A DNA stretch of 64,000 bases from Spodoptera frugiperda. Taxonomy: Eukaryota > Arthropoda > Insecta > Lepidoptera > Noctuidae. Positions 41,831-52,390 of the stretch are shown piece by piece. Within the stretch, counting starts at the first letter, position 1. Every line of letters begins with the position of its first letter. Both the position numbers and the translations under genes were made by a program. The notes under the pieces are model-generated. The model saw only the letters and a program-made list of their open reading frames with translations. It had not been told where the DNA came from and did no database searches. The stretch lies in NCBI RefSeq assembly GCF_023101765.2, contig NC_064225.1, forward strand, positions 6,944,001 through 7,008,000, given 5' to 3'.

Positions 41831-42117
41831 AAATTTCGTTTACCCGATTTCGAACGTATTTTGATAAAATGATAGAATGAATCGTATTCAGTGAATTCAA
41901 AGGTTTTTTTTTCTGTAAATACGTTTACGAAAATAAATATCGTTAAAGGTTTCTCTGAAAAAGTTGTTTAAGTAATTCGTGGTTGACATTTACGAGTACC
42001 TACTTTGAGATATGGGATGTTTGATTTAGTTTTGTTTCTTTTACTGGAGATTAAAGGTTTAGCTAGAGGGGATGCCGTTTTCTTCTTCTGAGAAGCAGTC
42101 CTGTACTCGCTAAGGAG

Positions 42118-42312
42118 AGCCCTCACGCCCCAGTCGTCACGAAAGATACTCGGACTCGGACACTGCGGACTGCCAAGCGGGTTGCCGGGGCACCGGCTTG
42201 AAAACAGGAGTAGGAACGGAGTGGTTTTTAGTCAGTAAGAGGCTGACACTCCCTCTTGCCTTGCCAAGGCGAGAGAAGTCACTGGATGATTGTCTCCTCT
42301 CAAAAAATGGTG
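42118..42312 (+). mobile_element. Short interspersed repeat, family D, near full length
   Basis: GACACTGCGGACTGCCAAGC, GGGTTGCCGGGGCACCGGCT, TGAAAACAGGAGTAGGAACG, GGTTTTTAGTCAGTAAGAGG, CTGACACTCCCTCTTGCCTT and GCGAGAGAAGTCACTGGATG occur in order, ending in CTCCTCTCAAAAAA. This is the best preserved plus-strand copy. Confidence 0.78.
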
Positions 42313-42689
42313 CTCTTGGTTGACCTTTATTTAAACCGTTGCATGCACGCAGCAGGTCTATACAATGTGTTCTCTATTGTGTCTCATATACCGTCAGACA
42401 AGAGGTTAATCGTGTACACTTTCATTTAGAAAACTCATTTACAGCAGAGGTGTAAGTATGTTACCATGTTACAGAAACTTTTCACTTATAATGTACTGGT
42501 CAAAACTGATGTTACATTGCATTATTTGTGTATATGCACCTCTATATATATCCTTTTAGAAATTAATAACGCGTCATATTATGAATTTCTACGTTAAAAA
42601 CGATATCGAACCACATGCATCTCCTTCGTATAAAAAATCCTATAATCTAGTTTAACACCAGTTTACATGCAAATTGGTTTGCAACCGAT
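42313..42689. other. No gene recognised
   Basis: Unassigned AT-rich sequence. Confidence 0.4.
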
Positions 42690-42925
42690 TTTACTCATAT
42701 ATGGCATATCGTATCGTGTCGTATCTTCATCTCCTCTGATGTACCACTTGTCGTATCGTCTCGTGAGTGTCGTGTCGTATCATATCGTGTGTGTTTATCT
42801 CTTCTAATGAAATGCGTGTCGTGTCGAGGCGTCGTGAGGTCGTGAGTAGTAATTTCCATTGACAATATTCGCGTCGTGTCGCATCGTGTCGTGTCGGTTG
42901 TTAATCGTAATCTCCTCTGACGAAA
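42690..42925. repeat. TCGTG-rich degenerate repeat
   Basis: Words TCGTGTCGTATC, GTCGTATCGTCTCGTGAG, GTCGTGTCGAGGCGTCGTGA and CGCGTCGTGTCGCATCGTG fill 240 bp. They are interspersed with three ATCTCCTCTGATG / ATCTCTTCTAATG / ATCTCCTCTGACG spacers at roughly 80-90-bp intervals, suggesting a higher-order unit repeated three times. A shorter patch lies at 6525-6545. Confidence 0.6.
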
Positions 42926-43725
42926 CAGGAGTGAGTGCGGTTAAGAGGAAAATGTCCTTCCCCGCATAATTGTTAGCGTTTCGCCGGGAAATATAATTTT
43001 AAACCGCCGAGTCGACTCGCCGCTGATAAATAATTTATGAAGCTTGAAGAGTGAATGAACAATTGTTTTTGAGAAGAATACAATATTGCTGTTTTGAGTT
43101 AAATATAGATTACAGTCCGTGTTTCGTAATGATCTTGTTTTATGAATGAAATAAACTGTTGTTGTTAGTGTTGTATCTGCAATTTGAAAGAAGGAAGTAA
43201 GAATAACAGTTTGTTTGCACGGTTGTAAAATATTGCAGGCAAAACAAAAAAGTAATTAAATAAATAATCAACACGGCGCAATAAGGCCAGTGCTCAGCTA
43301 AAGTGCCGTAGCCCGTAATTTATCCGCCAATTACATATTAACACGTTGAATGCCCCACGACCCATCGATGGGTCAGGCGTACTTCCATTCGGACTACGCC
43401 AAAATCACGAAATCGTTTCGTTGTCAATGTTTATAAAATTCGATATGTTTTATGAAAAATGATGTTTAACACCTTTTACCGTCTTGTTTTTGAGATACTG
43501 TTTAAGCTGAATACTACTAAAATGATTATATTGAAATATTAAAATGTATTTGTAATTATCAACGGGTATCTGGAGCACAGTGACAATAAATATTTATTTT
43601 AATTGAACTGCTGTCAACTTTTAATTATAATACTTCCAATGACTTCCAGATCGGCTGGTGCACAGCACGATGGGATTATTGGAATGTTTCATTACACAAT
43701 CTGCATCGTTACGTAATCCTTTTAA
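42926..43725. other. No gene recognised; possible GC-richer patch
   Basis: 43290-43400 is somewhat GC-richer, with GACCCATCGATGGGTC forming a short palindrome (about 43360-43375). The rest is AT-rich with nothing assignable. Confidence 0.4.
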
Positions 43726-43937
43726 TCTATACTAATATACTAATATTATAAAGCTGAAGAGTTTGTTTGTTTGATTGTTGGTTTTTTTGAACGCGCTAAT
43801 CCCCAGAACTACTGGTCCGATTTGAATTTTTTTTTGTGTTGGATATTACATTTATCGATAAAGGTTATGGGCTAAAAACATCACGCTATAACCAATAGGA
43901 GCAAGCAGAGCGGGTGTAACCGCGTGGAAGTAGCTAG
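43726..43937 (+). mobile_element. Non-autonomous Helitron, family H3, next to an exon
   Basis: It starts TCTATACTAATATACTAAT and ends ACCGCGTGGAAGTAGCTAG between A and T; 212 bp. It shares blocks with 30441-30636 and carries a (GTTT)n run. The 3' end lies 42 bp upstream of the splice acceptor at 43978-43979. Confidence 0.8.
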
Positions 43938-43954
43938 TACCTAATAAATATCAC

Positions 43955-43979
43955 TACTAACAATAAACCTTATTTCCAG
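43955..43979 (+). promoter_or_regulatory. Branch point and 3' splice site
   Basis: TACTAAC (43955-43961) is an ideal branch-point sequence. It is followed by a pyrimidine-rich CCTTATTTCCAG ending at the AG 43978-43979, 18-19 nt downstream. It supports the exon that begins at 43980. Confidence 0.75.
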
Positions 43980-44137
43980 AACGCTCAGAGACGCTAAGCG
44001 GGCGGCTTTCAAAGTCCGCTTCAGAGCTATCATGCGCGCCCGCCGCCGCCGCCTCCCCGCCCCGCGCCCGCTCCGCTCATCACCATACACCACTATCTGT
44101 AGTACATAGGACGCAGCATTTCTTCACTAATCTAAAG
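43980..44137 (+). CDS. Internal coding exon of an unidentified host gene
   Basis: A GC-rich 158-bp island in AT-rich DNA is bounded by CCTTATTTCCAG| and AAAG|GTAAGA. After two bases that complete a codon from an upstream exon, 52 codons are open without a stop to the donor. The peptide is low complexity and basic: a Ser/Leu-rich start (RSETLSGRLSKSASELS), an Ala/Pro/Arg stretch, three His, then HRTQHFFTNLK. The exon ends in phase 0 and continues in frame into the exon at 52834. No domain is recognisable; this could be the disordered N-terminal region of a large protein. A uORF-like ATG in another frame makes 25 codons, so a 5' UTR exon is the alternative. Confidence 0.7.
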
Positions 44138-44480
44138 GTAAGAACTTGAGTTATATATAAACACAAATCTTATGGTCTGGTGATTAAGGTTGAAATTGTG
44201 ATCTGTATAAACATTTTAGTTATTGACACATAGTAGATCCCTGACATCTATTAGAAGAGAAGTTACAAGTGCGTTGCTTACTTTTAAAAAAGTAGTTCTT
44301 TAGTCACATTTAAAAGTTTGATGTATCACATACAAAAGACACAAAAGTAAATAAAGGTATTTTAAAAAAACATCCTTTTTAAATTCATATTCATTAATTT
44401 AGTAATTTAGTTTAGGTATAATCATGTCAACTTAACGGGTGACCTGGGAAAATTCATTACTCAGACGCATTTATGATTAA
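44138..44480 (+). other. Intron start, nothing else recognised
   Basis: Begins with the donor GTAAGAACTT. AT-rich sequence without assigned repeat up to the H2 Helitron. Confidence 0.5.
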
Positions 44481-44853
44481 CTAGTGGTCGCCTAGTGGTC
44501 GAAATTCGACCATATACGATTTTATTTACAATACCACTTAACATACGTTCAAGGATAATTTTTATTTAACTCAAACTCTTTTATTTAAACTTTATTCATA
44601 TGAGACGTGAGAATGTCATCGCAATGTCTATCGATTTTGACGTTTTGTCAAGTACGATCAGATACTATGCATGTGTGTGTAATGTTTTATTTATTGATTT
44701 AATGTACTTTATAAGCATTATTTTAGAAAAATATTAGCGTTCTCCACTTCTCCTACACATAAACTATAAGTGTACCAAATTTTATGCTCCTACGTCCGCG
44801 CAATTTTCGTAAAAAGCGGTCCAAAGTTTTTGCATCACGTATTAATATATAGA
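44481..44853 (-). mobile_element. Non-autonomous Helitron, family H2
   Basis: On the minus strand it runs TCTATATATTAATACGTGAT...GGCGACCACTAG between A and T. It lacks the extra inverted arm of the copy at 9842. The blocks CTATCGATTTTGACGTTTTG and GATCAGATACTATGCATGTG are conserved. Confidence 0.82.
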
Positions 44854-45114
44854 TGTTTAATTTATTTCCACTTACAGTTCTAATTTAATTCAAAACTAGC
44901 GACTATTTTCCAAACAGCTAGAATTGGCTGCGCGTGGAAATTGCTGGAAGCTGGTAATGGGCGACGAGAGAGCGCTCTGGACATTATGCTGAGAGCAGAC
45001 AAATTAGATGCAATGGCTGCCTTTAGCTGCTTAGGAAACTATAAATTTGTATAGCTAGAATATATTGTTAGGTGTTACTTATAAGTTGGTGAAAACAAGT
45101 ACTCTTTTCAAATA

Positions 45115-45305
45115 CTTTGCCCCACACTAGGATTTTCTCCTGTGTTGTGGATGCGTTTACAAACATATAATTTCACATACACAAGACACCCAGACCCGAA
45201 GCAACAATTTGTGGATTACATAAAGAGTTGCTCCGTACGGGAATCGAACCCGCTACACGTTGCACGGCAGTTAGTTGCCCAGCCTCCGCGTCAACCGAGC
45301 AGTCA
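45115..45305 (-). mobile_element. tRNA-derived SINE, family A
   Basis: The plus-strand order is TGCCCCACACTAGGATTTTC, CACACAAGACACCCAGACCC-like words, GGGAATCGAACCCGCTACAC (complement of the B-box) and GTCAACCGAGCAGTC. It sits between two direct H2 Helitrons. The 64-codon frame in it is not a gene. Confidence 0.8.
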
Positions 45306-45332
45306 GCATTTTAACTTGGGTATTTCTTTAAA

Positions 45333-45704
45333 CTAGTGGTCGCCTAGTGGCCGAAATTCGACCATATATGATTTAATTTACAATACCACTTAACGTACGT
45401 TGAAGGATAATTTTTATTTAACTCAAACTCTTTTATAAAACTCTTTTCATATGAGACGTGAGAATATCATCGCAATGTCTATTGATTTTGACGTTTTGTC
45501 AAATACGATCAGATACTATGCATGTGTGTGTAATGTTTTATTTATTGATTAAATGTACTTTATAAGCATTATTTTTGAAAAATATTAGCGTTCTCCACTT
45601 CTCCTACACATAAACTATAAGTGTACCAAATTTTATGTTCCTACGTCCGCGCAATTATCGTAAAAAGTGGTCCAAAGTTTTTGCATCACGTATTAATATA
45701 TAGA
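45333..45704 (-). mobile_element. Non-autonomous Helitron, family H2
   Basis: It has the same ends and flanking A/T as 44481-44853, in the same orientation and 480 bp away. Few differences are visible between the two. Confidence 0.82.
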
Positions 45705-45770
45705 TTTAGCAGAGAAATTGGTAAAAACGGGAATTAGCGTATCTACAATGAAATATAGCTGTATACATAT

Positions 45771-46082
45771 AGGGTGACTGGTAATTAGTAAAGGATTTGT
45801 AAACACGTGATTGTACTCATGATTACAAACAACTTTTCCAAATGACCTTTGTATCTCACTATTTTTATTTTTATCACAATAACAATATATCGCGCGCGCG
45901 CAAGCGTGGTTTAGCGTGATTAGCAGTTAGCAGCGAGGCGCTCGCGCCCGCGTTATTGGAAGTCTAGTAACTAGGTAGGTATTTTGAAGTTTACTTACTT
46001 TACTTTCCTTTCTTATTGGTTGTTTACAACCATGAGTACAATCACGTGTGTAAATATATTTCACTTATTACCAGTCACTCTA
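45771..46082 (+). mobile_element. Tc1/mariner-like MITE
   Basis: Imperfect terminal inverted repeats of about 60 bp start AGGGTGACTGGTAATTAG and end TTATTACCAGTCACTCT, and include CACGTGATTGTACTCATG on both sides. The ends are bordered by TA, compatible with a TA target. The interior is GC-rich (GCGCGCGCGCAAGCG, GAGGCGCTCGCGCCCGCG) and has no coding frame. Confidence 0.75.
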
Positions 46083-46391
46083 TATACAACCGTCTTAGTA
46101 AGTTACCCATTAATGGGTGAGTTTATTATCAAAAATTAACCAAGAGTAAGAAACCCGAATTAATTATGCAATTGACCCGAACTAAGTGAAGGAACCTTCA
46201 TCCAATTTGCGTCACGAGCGACGAGTTTCGCCCAAGTTTTTGGGTCAGTTTCGAACCTTTTTGTGCAAACGATATTTATTTGGGCATGGGGTCAGATTGG
46301 GTCATGGGTACAGTCTTGTTGGGTAAAGTAAAAGTTTATTATTTACAAAATTTCTATTACTTTTTTTATTTTAAGTTCGTTTATTATTCAG
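46083..46391. other. No gene recognised
   Basis: Repeated GGGTCA / GACCC words (46150-46325), for example ATTGACCCGAACTAAG and TTTTTGGGTCAGTTTCG, suggest a decayed element. No boundary is visible. Confidence 0.35.
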
Positions 46392-46545
46392 AACACACCA
46401 CCTAGCGGGCTTACCGTGACTCCGGCTCAAAAAGCAGGAGAAGGAACGGGATGGTTTTTAGTCAGAAAGAGTCTGACACTCCCTCTCACCTTGCCCAAGG
46501 AGGGAGAAGTCATAAGAGATTTTCCCCACTCAAAAAAAAGCCCTG
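46392..46545 (+). mobile_element. Short interspersed repeat, family D
   Basis: CCTAGCGGGCTTACCGTGAC, TCCGGCTCAAAAAGCAGGAG, GGGATGGTTTTTAGTCAGAA, CTGACACTCCCTCTCACCTT, GCCCAAGGAGGGAGAAGTCA and a terminal A-run follow family D order. Confidence 0.75.
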
Positions 46546-47059
46546 TTGAGTCATAAGTAAACAATACAACCACTCATTATATTCTATGGCATAAGTAACA
46601 GGATATCACTGACGCCTAAAATAAGTTGATGGCAGCAGATGAAATAGGATTTGCTAAAATCACTAAAAGAGGCCCAACATCCTTCTAATCCTTAATTGTT
46701 ATGATATACAATAGAAAGTTAGAATAAAATAAAAAGTCAAAATTAAATCCAGACCTTGCTTATTTATGCTGAAACATAAATCTTAAAACTTTTCCAAGAC
46801 GGCTGGAAATTGCTTTCAGTCAGTCTTCAGATTGAAATGAATTCATTCCTAAATTAATTTTCAAGTTATTGCTCAACCATTAGCACGAGAACTGACTGTA
46901 AATCAACTTTTGTGATGTATCGCCATTATTTACATAAACACGCAAACAAAATAATTAAAAAATGGGGCGATTTTTACCCGACTAAAGTGATTCTCAATAA
47001 TAGCACATAGTTAAGTTCACAATGTGACAATGGTAATAAGCACACCCCCTAATTCATGA
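46546..47059. other. No gene recognised
   Basis: AT-rich intronic sequence with nothing assignable. Confidence 0.4.
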
Positions 47060-47275
47060 CACTCATAACATAACAGTGGCGTTACAAGTGCGTTGTCGGC
47101 CTTTTGGGGGTTAAGAATTAAAGGGTTGTTGGGGAATCGGGGATTAGGATGATTGGGAAGAGTGTAATTGGGCCTTCGGTAACCTCATTTACACAACGAA
47201 ACACAACGCAAGCGTTGTTTCACGTCGGTTTTTTGTGAGGCCGTGGTATCACTCTGGTCAAGCTGGTTGGCCACT
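47060..47275 (+). mobile_element. Family C repeat, 3' part
   Basis: GGCGTTACAAGTGCGTTGTC, AGGGTTGTTGGGGAATCGGG, GGAAGAGTGTAATTGGGCCT, ACGCAAGCGTTGTTTCACGT and GGCCGTGGTATCACTCTGGT match the second half of family C. The 5' half is absent. Confidence 0.7.
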
Positions 47276-47689
47276 ATCACGCCTGGTGGTAAGCAATGAT
47301 GCGGTGATGACTCTCGTAAGCTACCTATTCACTCGGGCCTTGAAGACACTGGGTGTCTTCACTCGTCACATCCTTCAGGAATTGTATATACCTATATATA
47401 CTTCTGTCTACCCCCTCCTCAGTATCGTTATTTATAATGTGACATTGCGGGACGCGTCTCTCAACTTCCCCTTGGTGGTCGATCGATCAACGTGAGTTAG
47501 CGGCTCGGAATAACTTCGAGAGTCGTGTGAAGCCATGAGGGGCCTGTTAATCAGGCTTTTGATTTGTCGCCTTTTTGTAGCTATTTTTTTTTTATTTGAA
47601 TGTAGCTCGAATTAGAATTTTCTCCTGCAGGTGTGTTTATGGATCACGGATTATTTATTGGTTGAATACATTCATTTCTTCAAAGTCAA
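47276..47689. other. No gene recognised
   Basis: A short palindrome GAAGACACTGGGTGTCTTC at about 47343-47361 resembles the inverted pair GAAGACACCC / GGGTGTCTTC at 50912-50953. Otherwise unassigned. Confidence 0.4.
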
Positions 47690-47960
47690 AGTCAAATCAT
47701 TTATTTCAATTAAACCATAAATGCTTACGTACTTTTGAAACGTCTAAATAATAGTCTGTCCGTCAGTGAAGCTAAGTGCTCTTTCCAAATTGTAACTTCG
47801 AATGGAGAAGAATGAGCAAAAAGCTCCTTTCGTTACTCTATTAAAATTCTCTTTTTTCTTCGCTTATTTAAGTACTTCCTACTAGGTGTATCAGGTGGTA
47901 TATTGTAACTATTGGTTATTAAAATCGAAGTAAACCTTATACAGAAAACCACTTTAAATT
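47690..47960 (-). mobile_element. LINE 3' end, inverted
   Basis: It begins with AAAGTCAAAGTCAAATCATT and TATTTCAATTAAACC, the complement of the short-repeat tail common at the 3' ends of lepidopteran Jockey/CR1-like LINEs, followed by about 200 bp that would be its 3' UTR. No RT coding remains. Confidence 0.5.
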
Positions 47961-48248
47961 TCAATTTGTGGTCAATTATTATTCCTTGTTATTTCGTTGG
48001 TAATTCTGTATTTTAAATGCTGTGCTACATGCTACAACGATTCCATAATACACATCATAATATAATAATATCCAATGCACACATTTAGAAGCACACAATT
48101 AAACAAATATTTACATTCTGAACTGGTAAACACGGCATAATTCATTAGATCTGTGGCAGAAATTAATTACAGTATTCGGTTAAACTGTTAACGCTATTTG
48201 AGGATTACTGATTGGGATGGAAAGGCGGGCGTTTGATAATATTGAGTA

Positions 48249-49562
48249 CTAGCTTTTGCCCGCGACTTCGTTCGCGTGGAATAGTGACTTCCGGCAAATT
48301 TTTGGTTTTAACCACATAGTTCCCGATCTCGCGGGATCTCTTCAAAAATGAGATGTGGAAGATATTCCAGGGAACTCTTCAAAAATCAACATAATGAGCT
48401 CTGCGTTTGAATTTAATAGATGTATACTCACTTAGGGCATTGAAAAAATAGTTTAAAAACGGACTTAAACTAACTTAAAACTAAAGAAAGCTACGAATTA
48501 CGAATTTATAACAATTAAAAAAGAAACTATATTACAACCTATCCTCTATGCTATAATAACCAAGCTTAAACTAAATAATTTAAAAGAAACGACTTAAATC
48601 TAATCTAATTAAAAAAAAAATAGACTTACAATTTTATTAAAAAAACTAACTACAGTAACTACTAATAATCGATATCAAACTAAACCTACGTTAAATAGTT
48701 TAACCAAAAAACCAGGAAAACCCAACAAATAAACTTATTAATTGACAAATACAACGAAACCAATTTAGAATATACGAAACAGCAGGACCACTACAGACAA
48801 ATAATCATACGACTGATAATACACTTTTTCTACGATAGTACCGAAGCGCTCGGCCGATACCCAACCAAATGAATGTAACGAAACCATAGCGCGATCTATT
48901 TCGATCCCAACGCCATCTATCGAGGATAAAGACAACTTGGATTATTTATTTATACTCCGTTCGGGCATTTTCTTTGTACTAAAAGTTTAATTATATTGAT
49001 ATTATTTTTTTCATACCTTTTTACTATTTATTTACTTTTTTCGATGAATTAAAACAATAACATGAACCGAAGTCGTGTAACGATCGACATAGAATTATTT
49101 ATAAATAATTTATTTCTTATTTTTATTTTTTGATTTTTGAAATAAAAATATATCTATGTCCTTTCTAAGGTTCTAAACTATATCTGTACCAAATTTCAAC
49201 CAAATCCGTCAAATAGTTGCGGAGATTAATGGTATAAGCATAGAATGTTCGACGTGATTCTTTAATTTGACATAACTTTTTTATTTATGAACCGATTGAC
49301 ATGAAACAAACACTAAATGTAAATTTAAGCATCCCACAATATATTCGTGAAAACCGCATCCAACTCGGATCAGCCGTTTCTGAGATTAGCGCGCACAGAC
49401 GAACAGACAAACAGACAAACAGACAAACAGACAAACAGACAAAAAAAGTTAATTACATTTTTGGGTTCGACATCGACATAACAATAATCCCTGCTATTTT
49501 TTTTATTTTTATTTTCAATGTACAGACAGCACTTTTCTACGATTTTATTATATGTATATAGA
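48249..49562 (-). mobile_element. Helitron H1 copy C, uninterrupted
   Basis: This 1314-bp element on the minus strand starts TCTATATACATATAATAAAA and ends GTCGCGGGCAAAAGCTAG between A and T. It carries the octamer minisatellite (49398-49445). The tract complementary to CAAAAAATAAAAATAAG (about 49115-49140) corresponds to the point where copy A holds the retrotransposon array. It has only one copy of the internal 140-bp unit that is doubled in copy B. The 86-codon frame at 49301 is not a gene. Confidence 0.88.
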
Positions 49563-49737
49563 TTTAGTATAATAGTTGGTTATTTTCACAACCGCAATTA
49601 AGGTCAAACGGCTGTAGGCACCTGTACTAACCAAGAAGTTTTGTGTTTGATACCCCGGGGTTATGTACCTACATAAAATTGAGGTATGTTATGACGTTTT
49701 AAGTAATTCCATCTACACCTTCAGGTGGTTTTAGGTA

Positions 49738-50060
49738 GTGCTTTTCCACCAGATATGTGCTATACTACGTTGTTGTGGATGCGTTTGGCTTCCACCAATC
49801 ATATTCATTGGTACATATAGCTTAGCACTGGTGAAAACGGACTCAGCTAAGCTATGTTTTTTATATGGATAGATGCGTGCTATGGATGTGTGTTATGAAT
49901 GGGTTCCCTACTACCGATACATTGCATACTCGAGCTGCGCATCTTCCTCGCACAGTTACATAGCTTAGTATCGGTGGCAACGGTCACATAGTTTCACAGC
50001 TTAGCTATTATATCTTCGTAGCAGAAATAAATAGCACGCACATATCTGTTAGAAAGGCTA
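49738..50060 (+). mobile_element. hAT-like MITE, diverged copy
   Basis: GTGCTTTTCCACCAGATATG, GTTGTGGATGCGTTTGGCTT, CACCAATCATATTCATTGGT, CATACTCGAGCTGCGC and CATAGTTTCACAGCTTAGCT match the element at 24289-24587 read in the opposite orientation. The right terminal repeat is degraded. Confidence 0.7.
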
Positions 50061-50122
50061 TCTAAAAGGTGTGACAACGTTATACTAAGTTTTTACTTCT
50101 TACAATCTCAAAACAATCCTTA

Positions 50123-50500
50123 TCTATATATTAATACGTGAAGCAAAAACTTTGTAATTCTTTTTACGAAAATTGCGCGGACGTAGGAGCATAAAATTTG
50201 GTACACTTATAGTTTATGTGTAGGAGAAGTGCATAGCGCTAATATTTTTCAAAAATAATGCTTATAAAGTACATTAAATCAATAAATAAAACATTACACA
50301 CACATGCATAGTATCTGATCGTATTTGACAAAACGTCAAAATCGATAGACATTGCGATGATATTCTCACGTCTCATATGAAAAGAGTTTTATAAAAGAGT
50401 TTGAGTTAAATAAAAATTATCCTTCAACGTACGTTAAGTGGTATTGTAAATTAAATCATATATGGTCGAATTTCGGCCACTCGCCGCCGGCGACCACTAG
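50123..50500 (+). mobile_element. Non-autonomous Helitron, family H2, plus orientation
   Basis: Starts TCTATATATTAATACGTGAA and ends CGGCGACCACTAG between A and T. Near the 3' end it has CACTCGCCGCCGGCGACC where others have CACTAGGCGACC, making a small CGCCG/CGGCG palindrome next to the terminus. Confidence 0.82.
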
Positions 50501-51329
50501 TAACAGTAAAATTCTTTACTCAATCCAATAAATTCCAACAATACCAGTTGAAAACTGTACTGTTCAATTCTTGTCAACTGTCGATGACTTCGACACGTTT
50601 CCAGATGACTGCCAACGTGGGCAGTCAGCTGATGACTGCAATCAATTAATGAGGGAGTCTCTTTGTCACTTTGGACGCGACGGTTTTGTGAACAGCTTTG
50701 TGATGTTGATGTTGAATTTAAAGGAATGTTATGAGTATTTTTTACTTCAAGACGATTGTTAAAATAATATGATACAACATTAAAGTATTCTAAACTTTAA
50801 AGAAGTGGTTTACACATAGCAATTTTTATAACATCATTCCAAATTGTGTGATATTTTTGAAAGACTTTCGTAAAGGAAACCGAAAAGTTTCGTTAAAGAA
50901 ACTAGGGACTTGAAGACACCCAAGTGTATCAAAATACAAATTGGGTGTCTTCACTTTGCAGGAAACATAGACTCCAGAAAGGAGTTCCATTCTTTAGCAG
51001 TTGGCACAATACTACCTAACTATTCCAGATCCGGGTATACAAAATCCTCTAAAATTATTCAATTTTCCCCACTTCAACCAAAACCTGATATAGTAATATT
51101 ATGTTAAACCAGTTTTGCATTTCAATGATTAATTCAACACGCAACGATCATCTGATAATGATATTATCATAGTACCGTTTGCGATACAACGCCGGTCGGG
51201 AATTATTTGGTTGTGCGCAGTCATCGTGAGCCAGTAATGGATTGTAATGCGATGGGTTTCGGATTAAGTTGTGCTGTACTGTAATTTACGGATCATTTGA
51301 AAGTAATAAGGACTATATAATATCTTTTT
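50501..51329. other. No gene recognised; one small inverted repeat
   Basis: TGAAGACACCCAAG and TTGGGTGTCTTCA (about 50911-50954) form a hairpin-capable pair. Small frames at 50571 and 50910 have no family likeness. Confidence 0.4.
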
Positions 51330-51482
51330 GGAGGGGGAAAATCAACCAATGTATTGTCTCACTTTGGGCGAGGTAAGAGGGAGTGTCAAACTCTTACTGA
51401 CTAAAAACCACCCTGTTCCTACTCCTGCTTTTTGAGCCGGAGCCTCGGTAACCCGTTAGGCAGTCCGCAGCTCCGGATATTT
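51330..51482 (-). mobile_element. Short interspersed repeat, family D
   Basis: The plus strand shows the inverted order: GGGGGAAAATCAACCAATG, CTCACTTTGGGCGAGGTAAG, AGGGAGTGTCAAACTCTTAC, TGACTAAAAACCACCCTGTT, CTGCTTTTTGAGCCGGAGCC and CAGTCCGCAGCTCCGGATAT. It directly precedes the R1-like ORF fragment. Confidence 0.78.
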
Positions 51483-51508
51483 ACTCATCTTAGGGTAATT
51501 TTTGCTGG

Positions 51509-52387
51509 GTTTCCATCGGCATCGAGGTGACGATGAAGTACCTGGGACTCGTCCTCGACAGTCGGTGGAAATTCGAGGAACATTTCCGACGTTTGGCTCC
51601 CAAGTTGGAACGGACGGGGGCTGCCCTAAAGCGGCTCCTACCCAACCTCGGGGGACCAAACGCCTCCTGCCGGAGGTTGTACGCGGGGATTGTGCGGTCC
51701 ATGGCCCTCTATGGGGCCCCAGTGTGGGCGCCAAATCTACGGCGACGACCCTCTCGCGCGCTGGTTTCATCCCAGAGGGTCATGGCCATTCGGATGATCC
51801 GTAGGTACCGCACGATCTCCGGGGAGGCGGCTAACCTCCTTGCCGGATCACCGCCGTGGGATCTGGAGGCGAAAGTGCTGGCGCACGTATACAGCCTACG
51901 TGCGGAGGCGCATCGCCGGGGCGAAAGTCCACTGCCGCGCCAGATTAGTGCGTGGCGGGATGAGCTCCGGCGCGATCTCATGGCGGAATGGAAGCAACGA
52001 CTGTCGCAACCGAGGGCTGGGCTCGCTGTTATAGCAGCGGTAAGTCCCCTCTTTGAGGAGTGGCTAGAGAGGCGTCACGGCTTCCTCACCTACCGCCTGA
52101 CGCAGGTGCTTACTGGACACGGAAGTTTCGGTAGGTACCTGTTTCGGATTCGGCGGGAGGAAACGCCCGGGTGTCGGCATTGCGTGGACCACCCGGAGGA
52201 CACGGTGGAGCATACAGTAGCGGTATGCCCTGCATGGGCTGAGCACCGCCGTGTCCTTAGGGATGTGATCGGCGACGGTGACCTCTCGCGTCCGGCTTTG
52301 GTTCACGCTGCGGAGCGAGGGGGAATCCGGACGGTCTCCTCCTTCTGCGACAGTTATGCAGCTAAGGCACGGAGGCGTAGCGCATGA
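51509..52387 (+). pseudogene. R1-clade retrotransposon ORF2, C-terminal fragment
   Basis: About 292 codons are open to TGA 52385-52387. The start is a 5' truncation, not an initiation codon. KYLGLVLDSRW is the last RT motif region of R1/TRAS-like elements, followed by the RRLYAGIVRSMALYGAPVWAP and GFLTYRLTQVLTGHG blocks and a CCHC finger C-x2-C-x9-H-x4-C (CRHCVDHPEDTVEHTVAVC), all in R1-clade order. The GC-rich codon use differs from the AT-rich flanks. Endonuclease and catalytic RT motifs are missing, so it cannot move. Only a few bases after the stop codon the sequence becomes a degraded copy of a host exon end, so the usual 3' UTR is absent. Confidence 0.85.
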
Positions 52388-52390
52388 GGG

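Noticed and set aside
51502..51804. Alternative frames in the GC-rich R1-like fragment (51456-51981 both strands)
   Set aside because: Only the frame ending at 52387 carries the KYLGLVLD and CCHC motifs; the others are shadows in GC-rich sequence.
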